A stretch of DNA of 64,000 bases from Fennellomyces sp. T-0311 (GCA_025266875.1 JALLLT010000007.1:124001-188000), one strand, 5' to 3'; counted from the first letter of the stretch, positions 1 to 12,479 are shown. Translations and numbers: made by a program. The notes: generated from the sequence alone by a model not told the origin.

Positions 1-16
1 TTCTAACGAAATGTAG

Positions 17-211
17 GAAAACCTTTTGCTTGATGCCATGTATGATACACCGGGATCATCCATTCGACATATCCTTATCAATGAAGAGGTTGCTGGTGGA
101 AAAGGAAAGCCGCTGTATTATTCAAGAGGCCAATGGGGTGTAATGGAACACAAGTTAGAACATGAAAATAATGGAAAAGAAAATGAGCGGAAGGTTATTT
201 CCAGAGATTAG
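17..211 (+). CDS. MCX1: Mitochondrial ClpX-type AAA+ unfoldase, last exon (partial)
   Basis: This is the final coding exon of a gene that begins outside the window. The exon opens after a CTAAC branch point and a TAG acceptor at 14-16 and reads ENLLLDAMYDTPGSS..., then a stretch ending LYYSRGQW, then a short charged tail to TAG at 209-211. The block LLLDAMYDTPGSSIRHILI followed by a conserved V and a terminal YYSRG-type motif is the pattern I associate with the C-terminal small domain of ClpX proteins. In fungi these act in the mitochondrial matrix as unfoldases, with or without a ClpP partner. Seen: the exon, the acceptor and the stop. Inferred: family and mitochondrial role. The N-terminal AAA+ motifs lie off the edge, so the call rests on about 30 residues. 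Confidence 0.7.
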   Translation, partial: ENLLLDAMYDTPGSSIRHILINEEVAGGKGKPLYYSRGQWGVMEHKLEHENNGKENERKVISRD

Positions 212-1824
212 AAACTACAGATGCAAAGAATCGATAACTCTTTTCAATACAAAGAGTACCCTATGTACGTAACCTTTAGTAGTGGATCACTAATTAAACA
301 TAGCTTACCGTCTTCTGTATGTAGCAACATAAGCTATCACGTATCGTCTTGGTATTAAAAATTGTTCAAGTGAGTGGCATACATACTACGCGCAAATTTC
401 CACGTCGTTTGGCCAATGTGAATGGCAGAAACCGAGTACTTAGGACTCCCTGATGATCAGGGACATCACGTATCGATCACTCTACTTTGGATGGATGTAT
501 CACTTGCCCAAGGAGTATAGCAAACAGAAACGACCCATGTGATGATACATGCAGTTATTCAACGCCATCGCTGCAGATGGGAATACTGCAGTGTGGCCGC
601 CTGCCATGTATACTTTCGCAAAACAGTATTTAGTATGCAACGCGTCTGCACGTAAAAAAGTCGGTACATTCTCTATATAACGAGGCCACTCCGCGATAAC
701 AATGAATTGGCAGTCGCCAAATTCGCTTGATGTAGGGATGAGCAATTGTGCATTTCATATTACGTAGTACATGCGCCACATGGTACTGACAACCGAGTCG
801 GTAACGCCATCCGATACTACCTGGTGTGACATGAATAAAGTTTGGGACGGGAAAACCACGTTTTTCTATTGCGTAATCATTACAGAATTGAGAGACAAGC
901 TTGGTTACCTAACATTAAGTGTTCAGAGGTTGAATGGCTGGTAAATCTCATTTTCTGTGATCAGTAATAAAAGAAACTTACTAGTCTTATCTTGGTTGCG
1001 GTACAACGCATGGGTCTTTATTTCGTGGTATACAAAAATGGCTAAAAAGATAGGAAATGGTATGTTACACTTCCTATGTACGCCAGATTCCCTTGCAAAA
1101 GCTTCGGATAACGCATCCCTTGAATGACAATTAACTAACGCGCATCATGGGTCATTGATTGATATCTACAAAGGGGCGCTACTTGAAGAAAAAGCATGCT
1201 GTTTCGCTGTTTCCATTGACAACAGCAGAAATTAGTGCTTGTGTAAGTGGTTATATGTAGCTTTGATATATGCAGATCCAATTGCAGTATCTTTTTTATA
1301 TATTCGCAATTAGGATATGCATAGCAGCTCGTGCTGTCAAATTCATCTCCGTTGAGCACAAGGCGCTAAAAAAAAGTGTGATCTTCAAGCAAGACTATCC
1401 GCCTGTCGTGTGCTTTGAGAGAGCCCTCCCTTATTTAATTAAGTGGATAGGAATATAGCTTGTTTTGTTATTGGTCTCTCTTTTTTTCAGCATTGGAATG
1501 TTCTAGGCATACGTATAACTATCAGCATCGGTGCAAGATAAGCCGATCGATTTGTGTTTTTCGGAAATAGACACGACGGGGTTGCGCAGGTGCTTCGAAA
1601 GCGTCGAAATCGGATCTTTTTCTGAGCCAAGGTGTAGTAGGATGGTAGTGTTGCCACAAGCCATACGCATGCTCCATGGTGCCAGAATGATGATCGGACT
1701 TGCAACCACGATCGCGGAGAATAGATAAATTACAACTCCGTTTCTCTTTTCGCTATTGCTTCTTCCTGCGCGCGCCTTCTTTTTTATTTTGCTTCCGTTT
1801 TTACTGGCACGACCTCAACAACAC
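212..1824. other. Intergenic region with promoter of the Zn2Cys6 gene; no gene seen
   Basis: No open frame here has coding character. From about 1735 the plus strand turns pyrimidine-rich, as expected for the core promoter and leader of the gene that starts at 2218. Confidence 0.5.
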
Positions 1825-2166
1825 GTAAGTATCCACTGCTTTCTTTCCACCTTGTACTTTTCTTTGCGCTTCCGAATGGGGTTTCTGGCGGTGGGGGAGG
1901 AGAGGCGTGTTTGGGTTATTTTCGTTTGGAGAAGCCGCAACAAAAAAAAGTCAGCTTTCCAAGCGCCGCCAGCAAAAAGGTGGTTCTTTTGAAAGCGAGA
2001 GGGGAGTTGAAGAGCGACGACTCTCTCTTTTTCCTTGCTTTTTATGCGGCATCCGTCATGTTGAGAGGGAAGAGGGTTGCTCTAGGCTGAACCGGTAGAA
2101 GGAAAAAGATTGTTTACTTGATGCTGGAGGCTTATTTTTATCTTTTTTTTTCTCTCTCTTTCTTAG
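1825..2166 (+). other. Predicted 5'UTR intron of the Zn2Cys6 gene
   Basis: A near-consensus donor (GTAAGTATCC) at 1825 follows CTCAACAACAC. A pyrimidine-rich acceptor (TTTCTTAG) ends at 2166, 51 bp before the ATG at 2218. The 342-nt length is far above the 45-110 nt introns of neighbouring genes, which is common for leader introns of regulators. The intron is inferred from splice signals only. Confidence 0.5.
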
Positions 2167-2217
2167 ACTCCAATCACTTTCTCTCCCACCATCTCCTCCC
2201 TCCCGTTTCCAAAGATT

Positions 2218-3224
2218 ATGCAGCAACAGCCAATGTCCTTTTACTCGTCCACCAGCGAAGCCGGATCAGGTGGCTCCCAGGTCATTGATGCCGCGATGAC
2301 TTCTGCCGTGACATCCCTGATTGGCGCTTCCAACGGCATCCATGCACTGCAACAACAGGTCAACACAGTCCCTTCTTCCGGAATCAATCAAATGCAAGCC
2401 AAGCGAAAGCAGGTCAAGAATGCTTGCAGTAAGTGGGGTTGTCGCCAGCCAATGCGATGGATGATTGCTTACACTTTTATTTTTTTGATAACAGCGAATT
2501 GCCAAAAGGCTTGCAAGAAGTGTGACGATGCCAGACCATGCCCTCGCTGTATCAAGTACGGAATTGGAGATACATGCGTCAACTCGGTGCGGAAGGAGCG
2601 CAAGAAGGGGATCAAGCGAGGCCCTTACAAGCGCAGAACCAAAGGTAGCATCGTGTTACCAGAAAAAAAAGGAGCATGAAACTCATCGATTTTTTATTAT
2701 ACAAAGATGAAGAAGGCGGTAGCACGAGCAGCCGAAGTCGCAAGAGCGCCAAGGCCACGGCAGATGGTAGCAACAATGAGCAGCAATCGCAACAGTCGGA
2801 GCAGCGGGAGGGGCAGTACGAAGCAATGCGCACGCCAAATGTTCCCTATGGGTATCCGAGCAACCTAAATCAGTATGCGCAACCGTATGATGCGGCCTAT
2901 GGGCAGTATGCAGCTTACCATAACAAGGATCAGATGATGCCGCCGTACGTTGTGAACTCTGTATACCAGATGGGTTACCCCGTGATCCTGCCAGGGAACA
3001 GTGACGCAGAACCGAGAAAGCAGGAGGACGACGAGGACGAGGAGCCCAAGAAGGATGACGGCAAGAGGGCATCCACACCCGCACCCAGCACATCCACGTC
3101 GCCAGCCACCACATCGTCGCCCGAATCTGCTGAGGATGACAAGTTCCATCAGCTCGAACGTCTGACTGAACTGTGCACCGCTGCCCTTAACCACAACCAA
3201 AACGGCCAGTCGCGTTCCGATTAG
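2218..3224 (+). CDS. Zn2Cys6 binuclear-cluster transcription factor
   Basis: Three exons (2218-2428, 2495-2644, 2707-3224) give 292 aa. The first join restores the zinc cluster: NACTNCQKACKKC, then RPCPRCIKYGIGDTC. The six cysteines lie at roughly residues 69-97, followed by a basic linker (RKERKKGIKRGPYKRR). The remainder is low complexity: Ser/Gln-rich, then Tyr/Gln/Asn-rich, then an acidic KQEDDEDEEPKKDD stretch and a Thr/Ser/Pro tail ending in HQLERLTELCTAALNHN. Such proteins bind paired CGG-type sites in the nucleus. The target genes cannot be told from sequence. No fungal_trans middle-homology domain is visible, so this is a short regulator. It converges on the P5C reductase gene with 161 bp between stop codons. 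The start is the first ATG after a polypyrimidine leader. Confidence 0.88.
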
Positions 3225-3385
3225 TCACTCTGACCCCTTTATTTCCCTTTTTTTTCAGATAACCCTTTCGCTCGACGATTCTTTTATCCTCAATAGTATT
3301 TACCATCTGTACAAAGGATTAAAAAAAGAAAAATACCAAAAAAAGAGACACATAAATACAATAGCCTTGCATCATCTAACGCTTT

Positions 3386-4296
3386 CTAAAGCTTTCCCAT
3401 CTCTTCCGCAATCTCGCGTCCGCGTTGCTCCGCCGCGAATACGCCGTCGTGGATGATCTGACGGATGTTCGCCGCTTCCATAGACTTGATCGCCGCCTCC
3501 GTCGTGCCATTGGGCGATGTCACCTTTTTCCTTAACGTTGCCAGATCGTCCTCTGACTGCTGAGCCATCTTGGCTGCTCCCAGGCATGTCTGGATCGTCA
3601 GTGCCTTGGCTTCCTCGGGCGTCAGGCCAGCCGCAATGCCCGCATTAGCTAATCACACCAGTCCTTCAGTCAAACCCGTCCGCCCAAGAAGAAATCCCAC
3701 TTACTCATTGCCTCCATGAACAGAAAGTAGTATGCCGGCCCACTGCCGCTCATGGCGGTGACGGTGTCGATTTGTGCCTCGTCTTGAACCCACATCACCT
3801 CCTTGGCGACGGCATTCATGATGGTGACGGTTGTGTCACGTTGTGTTTCAGTGACACGGTCCGTCGCGTATAATCCGACGGCACCCTCACCGATCAGTGC
3901 TGGGGTATTTGGCATGCATCGGACCAAGGGCTGTGCCACGTCCATCCACCGAAGAATATCCTGCGTCTTGATGCCAGCCGCGATCGAAATCACCAACACA
4001 TTGCCATTCGAGAACGTCATTGCTGAAACAACTTGTCGAAGTACTTGGGGCTTGACTGCCAGAACCACCACGTCGGCTCCAGCAATGGCAGCGTTGTTGT
4101 CCGTCGTGCTGAAGCATTTTGGGAACTTTGTCTCCATGTATTCGCGTCGTCCATCCACAGGTTCCGAGAATCGGATAGCATACCCTTTGACATACAACCC
4201 TCCAATGACAGCTTCAGCCATGTTGCCGGCGCCAATGAATGCAATGACTGGCTTGTCGCCTGATGAGCCATTGTTATCTTGCGAAGTGGGAATCAT
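3386..4296 (-). CDS. PRO3: Pyrroline-5-carboxylate reductase
   Basis: This enzyme catalyses the last step of proline synthesis: NAD(P)H-dependent reduction of 1-pyrroline-5-carboxylate to L-proline. Two exons (3705-4296 and 3386-3648) joined across a 56-nt intron give 284 aa, the normal family length. Visible motifs are the Rossmann start IAFIGAGNMAEAVIGG (about residue 19), VVVLAVKPQ, CMPNTPALIGEGA, and AMSGSGPAYYFLFMEAM just before the splice site. After it comes the C-terminal signature LRKKVTSPNGTTEAAI in the helical dimerisation domain. The ATG at 4296 lies 11 codons before the Rossmann strand. No targeting peptide is evident, suggesting a cytosolic enzyme. Confidence 0.96.
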
Positions 4297-4299
4297 GTT

Positions 4300-5350
4300 G
4301 TTGCAAAGAGTTAAGGAAGAGAGGGAGAACCGAAAAGGTTGTCAGTTCTTTTTTATGTTGTCTGGATTTGAAAGATTGAGTCAGAGATATCGGTAACCGA
4401 TGCTATTGGCACCGTTATTGGTGTTCACCCGACGCAGGATTTCCAATCTGGTAATTTCAGAACGGAACTCTGGCCTGGAACTCTGCAAACATTTACGGGA
4501 TTTTTCCGTCCCAACGCAACCGCAAAGAGAATCCGGCGCCAGCAGTAGCTGCATAGAATGACAAAAACACTAAAGAAAACAAAAAACCCGCAGCAGCGCG
4601 ACCCAGGCTCCACCTTACACATCAGAAACATGCAGCGTATACATATATCACTTACCTCTATTTGTTTTCCTATATATAACGTCCTACTTACAACCCATTC
4701 CATGCCCTTATACGATTGTCTTCCCTCCTATATACATATTGCAGCAGTAGCTAGACTATTATCCCCTTTTTCAACGATCGCGTATTGTTGCTTTTATGGA
4801 TTGAGCTTCTCACTACTATAACGAACTTTACTTTTATCAACCCAAACTTTTAATTGAAGTATCTTGCTTAGTATTACCGACCTCTTTTGTAGTATAACGC
4901 CATGGAGGTTGGGTTTAGCAATACGCAAGATACACGCACACATTGTCTCTGGACCGCTGCTGTAGACGATGGGCTAGGGCAGCGTATATGTACGGTATCA
5001 TGTTCGCGTCAAAATAGACCCCCAATTGGGTACAATGCAATCGGTGCAAGATATTCATTGCCGACTACAGCTGATTGCATTGATCAACAAAATACGCGGG
5101 ATATGCTTCGTGAAAAGAAGCTCTCAACTGAAGAAACGAAGAAAAAAGGCTTTTCAACGCAGGTGCCCAATCGTGTTGAAAATGCCGATTTGGAGGTGCA
5201 GTAATGCAGACGTCGGCGACGAACGATCAAGTACTATCTAATATCCAAATTAGCATCCTCCACAAAGATGTTTTGTTGTTGGTTTATTGAGTTGAAAGTG
5301 AGTTTTTCCACAAATGCGTGCTATTTATACAGACGATTGGCTATTTTTCC
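4300..5350. other. Intergenic; no supported gene
   Basis: This stretch holds the divergent upstream region of the P5C reductase gene and AT-rich DNA. I see no frame with coding character on either strand. Confidence 0.4.
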
Positions 5351-5357
5351 CATTCCT

Positions 5358-8300
5358 TTATTCGTTTTCCTGGTGGTTGTTTATTAAGCCAGCCAGTATG
5401 GTCCGATGCGCGTTCAGTGCCATGTTTTCAATGATCTTGACTTCTTTTGCCGTCGTAAGCAGCTCTTTTATGTCAGCGATCATCTTCCCGACTTTCGATT
5501 CCACCGTAGCCCAAGCTAGCACGTCGTTCGCATGTCGTAGCACATTATTTAGTAATTGATATTACCGACAACACCTCTTCTACTGTGGAGCGCAGCAACG
5601 TGTCTTGCCGTAATGCGCCGCTGCCTATCTCCTTTTGCCATCAATTCCGATAGTATCTACTGCACACCGCAACATAATTGTAGATATCTTTAGTATTAGA
5701 AAACAGTATAAACGTCAGAATAGTTTATTGAAAAAAAGTATCGTCGATCCGCTTATACTCTTCGTGACTTTATACCTTTGTGGTTACTTATCTTCGTGGT
5801 CTCTATTCTTTGTGGGTCGTCTATCTCACTGTGGTTCAATCAATTACAACAACGACACACATAATCCAGCCTCAGAACCGCGTTCTTTCCGTTTTTGTCA
5901 CTTCGATTGCGATCTCTCTGAAGATCAATGAACTCACTCTTTCTTGCGATAGGGTAGTTGTGGCTGAGTCTATGCCAGCGAGCGCCCAAACTGTGGAAGG
6001 TTAGAGACATGATGTTTGACGAGGACCGGCACGTGGTGTAAGTTGGCAAGTGATGGAACTTGTTGCACCTGCTCAAGTTGATACATGATTGCCATTTGCT
6101 GTGGTTGGCGCAGATTCTCATCGTTCATCCCCGTTTTGTATGCAAGAACCGAACTGACATCCAAGGAAATGCGTGTATGTTCTGTGGGCTGAAAATGAGA
6201 GGTTGTCGGGCCCAGGTTCACAGAACGAATATCGAGTCAGTGACTTGATGTCACCAGTAAGTTCGGTGTTCTTGTGCGTATCACTAGTTTGGTACCGTCT
6301 GAACTTGGTAGCAAGTATATTTTCAGCAGGAGACCGTAGTAGCTTGGTGTGCTGGGGTATGAGCTTTCAACCCCAGCAAGCCGTCATTCATAGTGCGCGG
6401 CCAACATGGTATCGTGGCAATATGGCTCGATTGTATTGATCATGGTTGCTGATGAGCCTTGGACTAAAATAGCTCTCACCAACAACTGTGATGAGCAGTA
6501 CCGTAATCGGGGAAGAGGTTCAAATGTTTGTTTAGTAAGTCCACCATATCGAGAGTGATTTCTTCATGTGTCATAGTTAAAAGCTTTTCTGACATTGTGC
6601 TAGAGAGAAAACGAGTCTAATTTAGCAACGCTATTAGTTAAATAAGGACACATGCACGTTACCTGGTGCGCTTCACCTGATAAATGAGTTTATCCGTGTC
6701 AATTTCAACAGTAACTTTTGAATCGGCTTGGCAATCCGGCATAGGACTGGTCCATTTCCACGTTGTTTCTCCATATGCTAAAAGTTTGGAAGCAGTGGAG
6801 GACGCTATCACCGCCGCGTGTTGTTCATCTTGATGGTGGAATGTTAATGGGACCCAACGTCCTAACGCGGCCAGCCTGACCTTATCCTCTTGGACTTACT
6901 CATCTGCGGTAATTGAATCGATATACTCACGAACTTCTCGTGGCTTCTCCGTGCGGATATTCTCTCGCAGTAGAGGAGGAGAGTGACCAGAAGAGCGTTG
7001 AATTTTGAGGTATACATACCCACTCTTCTGGTCAATATACCCCATTGCAAGGATGAGTTCGCATGCGAGAATGGAGACGAGCACGAACTTCATCCGGCAC
7101 TTGAGATTGAACTCTAGCATCCTCACAGCAGATATACTTGAAGGAAATCGAGCGCCGTAGCCGTGGATTAGCGAGGTTCTTCAAGTAATACATGTAACCA
7201 TCGCATGCTTCGATTTGACTAACGATGTGCATAAGAAGAGCGCGATCGTCAGTCAATTGTAGCATGAACCCTTTGATTAACACATCGGCCTCGTATACAT
7301 AGGACACACCGGCTAAACGAAGCTTGTTAAGCATAGTTTCGGCTAATTCTAATTCGTTTGATACAAACCATCAATGCGAGCTGGGATAAACTCAATCATT
7401 TCTTTCATTGTCGTCGCGAATTCCGAAGCACGGCATGACACATTGGACTGTCTACAACGGCAGGTAATACACGTCATGTACTGTTCATCTCCAGCTGTAA
7501 AATTCCGGACAGCTCCATACACCTTGCAGTTGGAGCAGTGTTGAAGTAATTTCACGGTAAAGAATGATGATATCTGGCTTACAACAACAACAAAAAAACG
7601 TAGTTTGACCTGTCGGAAAACGAACTTAATGTTGTCCACTGCATAAACTGACTCTTAATTCAGTTTTTCACTCAATCCTGCCGCATGTTACTATCGATAT
7701 TTACTTCGACTGTCTAGATAACAAGGATATATCACTTGCTGGCTCTCTAAACTTGCCTGCCAATTCACAAATACTGGGTTCAAAAAACAGATGTGTTGCG
7801 AAGGAAACTGCAGAGGACATCAAGCAAAATTCCATGGATAGCATCGATACACAACGCAGCGAAAGTGCGCGTTGTGCCATCAAGTTGAGACTTAACAAAC
7901 TGGGCGCCCTTCTTACGTCTCTATGAGACAATCGATTTGTACTTGTCAACGACTGTATGTATCTTAGAAAAGTAACCAGAATTTGTTACGTATTATCAGT
8001 CTAACAATAACTCTTCCTTTTCGCAATATCAAGGGCTTATGGCTGATGCCGATAGAAAAATATTGGGTACACCGATGTGTATATTCCTTCTTCTTCAAAA
8101 CCATCATAAAATCCATCGCTTACAGCACGATCTTGTTTAACGACAACTGTATCACAGCACGGAGCAGAAGGATCGGTAAAGCCGGAATAAGGTTGCACAC
8201 ACAAGCGAATAAGGCAATTGATTACTGTATGGTTGTTGATGTCGCAATGACAACGGATATAAACAAGGACTAAGGAAAAGCATGTATCCATGGATGATGG

Positions 8301-8400
8301 TGTATGTCGGAAATATGGCAAAACTATTGACAATCGCCTGAAGTTATCCGAAATCATCGAGTTTGCCAGTCTAAATAGCATACCAACCAGTTAGTTCACC
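5358..8400 (-). pseudogene. Coding-like blocks of an unidentified multi-exon or decayed gene
   Basis: Several minus-strand blocks look protein-coding but could not be joined into one frame. Around 8,300-8,090 there is an acidic block with PSAPCCDTVVVKQDRAV. From 7,600 to 7,380 there is a Cys-rich block (HCSNCKVYG... CITCRCRQ) that could bind zinc. Next, at 7,340-7,130, comes ETMLNKLRLAGVSYVYEAD... NLANPRLRRS. Around 6,870-6,630 there is a block ending EIDTDKLIYQVKRT. Around 6,590-6,490 there is KLLTMTHEEITLDMVDLLNKH. At 5,540-5,360 there is a helical block with VESKVGKMIADIKELL. Frame changes near 7,355 and 7,135 could only be introns of about 25 nt, too short for this genome, so frameshifts are likelier. 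No family was recognised. It may be an active gene with introns I misplaced. Confidence 0.35.
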
Positions 8401-8899
8401 GTCACATACTCGTTGCTATACGGACATTTGATCTCAGTCATCATGATTATATACTCAGGATTGCTGGCACCTTACTTGTCTTCCGCGCCCCATCGTGTTT
8501 GCATCCGGATTCAAAGAGTAGCATACCTGTCCATCCAAGGTTGCATCGTAAACTGTGATGGGAGCCCTTGTCCTTCGAGCCTGTCACCTTTCTCCCCCAT
8601 CCACCTTAACTGGGACACTATTGCAGACGGCGATGAATAACACCTTTCAACTGGAAATAAAACCCAGGGATTCGGTTGTGGACGAGGACCCCAGTGACAT
8701 ACTGGACCAATGCACGCGTAGCCGACACGGACCCTAGGTAAAGCCTAGTATGCTCACCATATGTGAGAGCAGCAATCAGGGACACCAGAGGATGTGCCAC
8801 CTTCTGCGGCAAGACGCATCTTTGGGGGAGGCAAGACTGAGTGATACTAAAATAAATTAGTTTCGAATTGTGGTCGGTCATAAACAAGTTATACTTACT

Positions 8900-10400
8900 G
8901 GTACCGTGTTCTACGGTAATGGATTGCGGAAAAAATTGAGCAATTGGAATTCATTGCTTGTGAAAATATGTTAGCTACCGGATGCTAGGCAATTCTAAGA
9001 AAAGCTACTTACCACTGTAGCGGCTGCTGGCGAGTGCGAAAGGCTAGGCCCTGCGTGAATAATATGTACATGGCAAAAATGTGTGATGATATTTACAAGA
9101 GGAAAGGACAATGTGTATCCTATACAGTCTAACAAGTATATGTGTGAGAGAGAAGGTACTGCAGATTAGTATGGGGAACTACACCAACGGGATGGAAGAA
9201 GAGGTTTAATTTTGTGCATTAAGGCATTTCCATAGGCTTAAGCTATTAAACATAAACTGACATGTGCATACGATGCGGAAAATGCAAAGGAACCACCTAC
9301 TAAGCAAAGATTTACCGCATGGCATTGTGTGCCAGCACCAGATAACGCGAATCACCAGCTTCGACTTGAACTTTTTAATAGCCAAGCTCCTAATCCCTGT
9401 AATTCCAGTCATAAACGAAGGACTTAGGGTGCTTGCGCTGGAAATTAGGAGTCAATGAAAGGAATCAGCACTGAGAGTTGAATCAAGCGCGGTTGGTATA
9501 AAGCACAATGATGAGCACGGCGAGAGCGATGAATGCATAACAGACATGGTAATGACGATAACGACACAAACTGTTGCGCCGACTGGGCAGCCACTTTTGA
9601 TTCGATACTCTGCCTGTCTTTTTCCTTTTCTTTTCTGCCTAACGAATGCGCTTTCATGCTATGCTTACTTGGCGCATAACAGATATGAACGATGCCAGCG
9701 TGGCATTAAGGGACATGCACCAGCATGAAATTTTTGCAGTGATCTTATACATACTGCGGTTTCGATTCTTACGGCCGTTTGCTCTTTGTGGCCGAACATG
9801 TCTTGATCGGGATGTATGCAGCGCTCACATTTACTATTGCTGTCTAATCCTCCACATCAAGGTACGACTGTGCTGTATACTAATTGCACGTTTCAACTTC
9901 GTTATACAGCTAGGTTTTTTTTTTATCATGAGAGTATCCCTTTGTGTTCTTTCGTATTTGAGTTAATGAAAGCGAGATACAGGACCTGACCAATACTTTA
10001 TGTTACCCTTCCTCGAATCCAAGGAGTATGCTCGCCTTCTTTGACGACTTCCTCTTGCTTTTAGATTTCACGGTCTTCTTGAGGGTCTGCGAGTGTTATG
10101 TCACAGTGACACCGGCATTTGATTAGCTGTGCTGGCTTTAGCTTAAGAGCGATTAAAGTAAACAGCACTTCCAAATTGCATTGCAGAGTCTATCGTTTTG
10201 ACTAGCTCTCATGAGATGATTTTGTTGCTTATCTAAGAAAAGATTCGAGCAGAGTGTTCATAAGTAAAGATTGGCACAAATGTTATCCATCAGCTGGTAT
10301 CAAGGAAGCACTGGCATCAGACTCTGACAAGAACATGTTTTTCTTTTACTGCACTACCAGGTCGACGTTGTCACTGCTCTTTGCCACTTAAAACGGTCGT
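8900..10400. other. Gene-poor AT-rich region
   Basis: Only short, hydrophobic or Cys-rich frames without recognisable domains occur, for example 9646-9966 on the plus strand. Nothing here can be supported as a gene. Confidence 0.4.
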
Positions 10401-10583
10401 TGTTCATCGTAACAACCATTCACCGTTAACACGCTTCATGGTGGGTGTTCGACCACGGAAATCAAGCTTTTTTCATACGCAGGCTCCGAACACGCTGCCC
10501 ACTGATCTCATTTCTGTCGTTCTACTCCATCACAAGCCCTGAGCGACACTGTAACCCTGATAAAATTTGGGTTTAGCTGCCAC

Positions 10584-10664
10584 GTTACACGACAGTGGCG
10601 TAAAGCAGGAGTTACGTGACAGCGGCGTAAAGTAAGAGTTACACGACAGCGACATAAAACAAGA
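10584..10664 (+). repeat. Three 27-bp tandem repeats upstream of HET gene 1
   Basis: Units at 10584-10610, 10611-10637 and 10638-10664 follow the pattern GTTACACGACAGYGGCGTAA plus seven further bases. They end about 124 bp before the start codon of the HET gene, so they lie in its promoter or leader. The HET copy at 49-51 kb has two units at the equivalent place. Confidence 0.85.
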
Positions 10665-10787
10665 GAACCAAGTCCATTTTTTTCTTTCTTTCGTCCTTTA
10701 CACCGACGCCTGCAAAAGTCAACTGTACGTTGTCCCATACAGCTTTGCGATTTATCCCCTTGAACCACAGAATAGTCTGCCGCAAGC

Positions 10788-12383
10788 ATGTATATCAAGT
10801 ACGTCACACCGCAACGAATAGCCGATCGGAAATACACCGAGTACAGCTCGAAAGGAGGCGCACACAGACCCACATGGCTCATCCGCACTTCGGACTGGGA
10901 AAAGGTTCCTGGCACCGATGCTGTTGACGGCTACCACGCCCTATCGTATTGCTGGGAGCAGTCAGGCGATATCAAGAAACTTGAGAACGGAGAATATGTT
11001 TGCATTGACAATGGATACCACGACATTACCAGAGAAAAGAATAGAGCAGTGAACAGCTGTTACGCGACATACGACGACCTCCTCCAGCAGATATGCAATG
11101 ACTTTGGCATCGAGTACTTATGGTATGACAAGATCTGCATCGACCAGGCCAACAAGGCAGAAAAGCATCGCGAAATCAAGAAAATGCATCTCACTTACAG
11201 CAACGCGTGTTACACAGTCGCCTTAGTTCCCGAAATCTACATTGAGGATCCCAAGGATTTCGACCGTATGGACTGGTTGTACAAACATAGTGAAGCTAAA
11301 AGCAAGGCAATTAATCAAATACAGGAATCACTGTGGTTCCAACGGAGCTGGACACTGGAGGAAGTCATGATGTCAACGCGGATTTTGGTCGTCGGTCGAA
11401 ACACCCATTTTTGGTCTCTTACAGATATCAAACAAGGTGATGCAATCAAGGAAGACGACATTATGTCTACCATGATGCTCGGATTCAAGGAACGTACAAT
11501 GAAAAGCGCAAACCAAGTCCTCTATCACGCACACAGGCGTACAAGCACGAAGGAACACGACAAGATATTTGCGCTGGCCAACATTTTTGCAGACATTATT
11601 TCCATCGACATCGATTACGACAGCGACGTGTCCGCTGCAATGAACGCATTTTACCGACGCTTAGCCCAAAAGGATTTATCACTCATGTGTTTTGGGTCGG
11701 TGCTGTGTTCTTGGAATGGAAAGCCTGTCTTTACGACAACCATGGGATCCTATGACCTTCCTTCTTGGACAGGCGTTGCTGGAGTACACTCAATCAGTCT
11801 AATTGCGGATACTATATTAGACCAAAATGGCGATTATACGATAGACGAGAATATGGTGCTACATATCCGCTGCCGGTACTACACCATACACCCCAGCAAA
11901 TACGACAATTTCGATGTCTTCAAAGACGACGAGCGAACAAAGAAAGCAAACAGTAATTTTTTCAAAAGGATCGGCTCAATGGGTGACTTTAGAGACGAAA
12001 GCGAGGCGTTGGATTGGAGTCAATGGACCATGCAGTCGTTAAGTTGCTATTCCACGCACTATTACAAACCAGACAATCATCTTCAATTTCTCTCACCAGT
12101 GTTGCCACTCTCCCTCACCGAAGAATGCGACCAGTGTGTCATTTTGGGTGTCGTATTTAACAGTGTTACCACGACAACATATAATGGTGTCATTGGTGGT
12201 AATAATCGCAGTTATTTCTCCCCAGTTGCAAGAAGGTTAATCGATGGCTCTTACAAAATAATCGGTACCACACTTCTGAAGCACTTCCAATATAACGAGC
12301 CGTGGATCAGCCCACAAGAAGCTATGGATAAAATGTTCAACAACCCTGGCTGTGACACTGCTGATGACTTTTATATCAAATAA
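10788..12383 (+). CDS. HET-domain (heterokaryon-incompatibility-like) protein, copy 1
   Basis: A single-exon gene of 531 aa. The three hallmark HET blocks are visible: YHALSYCWEQSG (about residues 46-57); YLWYDKICIDQANKAEKHRE and MHLTYSNACYTVALVPEIY (about 110-150), matching the iDa.CInQ...E...qi..M..IY..A pattern; and LWFQRSWTLEEVMMS (about 183-197), matching W..RaWtlQE. In filamentous ascomycetes HET proteins trigger self/non-self-induced cell death. The role in Mucoromycota is not established, so immunity or allorecognition is inference. The C-terminal 330 residues are unassigned. An in-frame TAG lies five codons before the ATG, fixing the start. The gene and its promoter are duplicated in inverted orientation at 49-51 kb, where the start codon is lost. 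Confidence 0.85.
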   Translation: MYIKYVTPQRIADRKYTEYSSKGGAHRPTWLIRTSDWEKVPGTDAVDGYHALSYCWEQSGDIKKLENGEYVCIDNGYHDITREKNRAVNSCYATYDDLLQQICNDFGIEYLWYDKICIDQANKAEKHREIKKMHLTYSNACYTVALVPEIYIEDPKDFDRMDWLYKHSEAKSKAINQIQESLWFQRSWTLEEVMMSTRILVVGRNTHFWSLTDIKQGDAIKEDDIMSTMMLGFKERTMKSANQVLYHAHRRTSTKEHDKIFALANIFADIISIDIDYDSDVSAAMNAFYRRLAQKDLSLMCFGSVLCSWNGKPVFTTTMGSYDLPSWTGVAGVHSISLIADTILDQNGDYTIDENMVLHIRCRYYTIHPSKYDNFDVFKDDERTKKANSNFFKRIGSMGDFRDESEALDWSQWTMQSLSCYSTHYYKPDNHLQFLSPVLPLSLTEECDQCVILGVVFNSVTTTTYNGVIGGNNRSYFSPVARRLIDGSYKIIGTTLLKHFQYNEPWISPQEAMDKMFNNPGCDTADDFYIK

Positions 12384-12479
12384 AGCACATGTGTTGCTGT
12401 AATGTCCCTCGATAGTCAGTATCATAACAAACCTCCGAGAGATCGCCATCGAGTTGGATTTCTGAGTGTGGTACTGTTT

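Noticed and set aside
10508..10915. Minus-strand 135-codon frame over the HET promoter
   Set aside because: It arises from the 27-bp tandem repeats (RRCHVTPALRHCRVT-type echoes) and overlaps the HET coding start.
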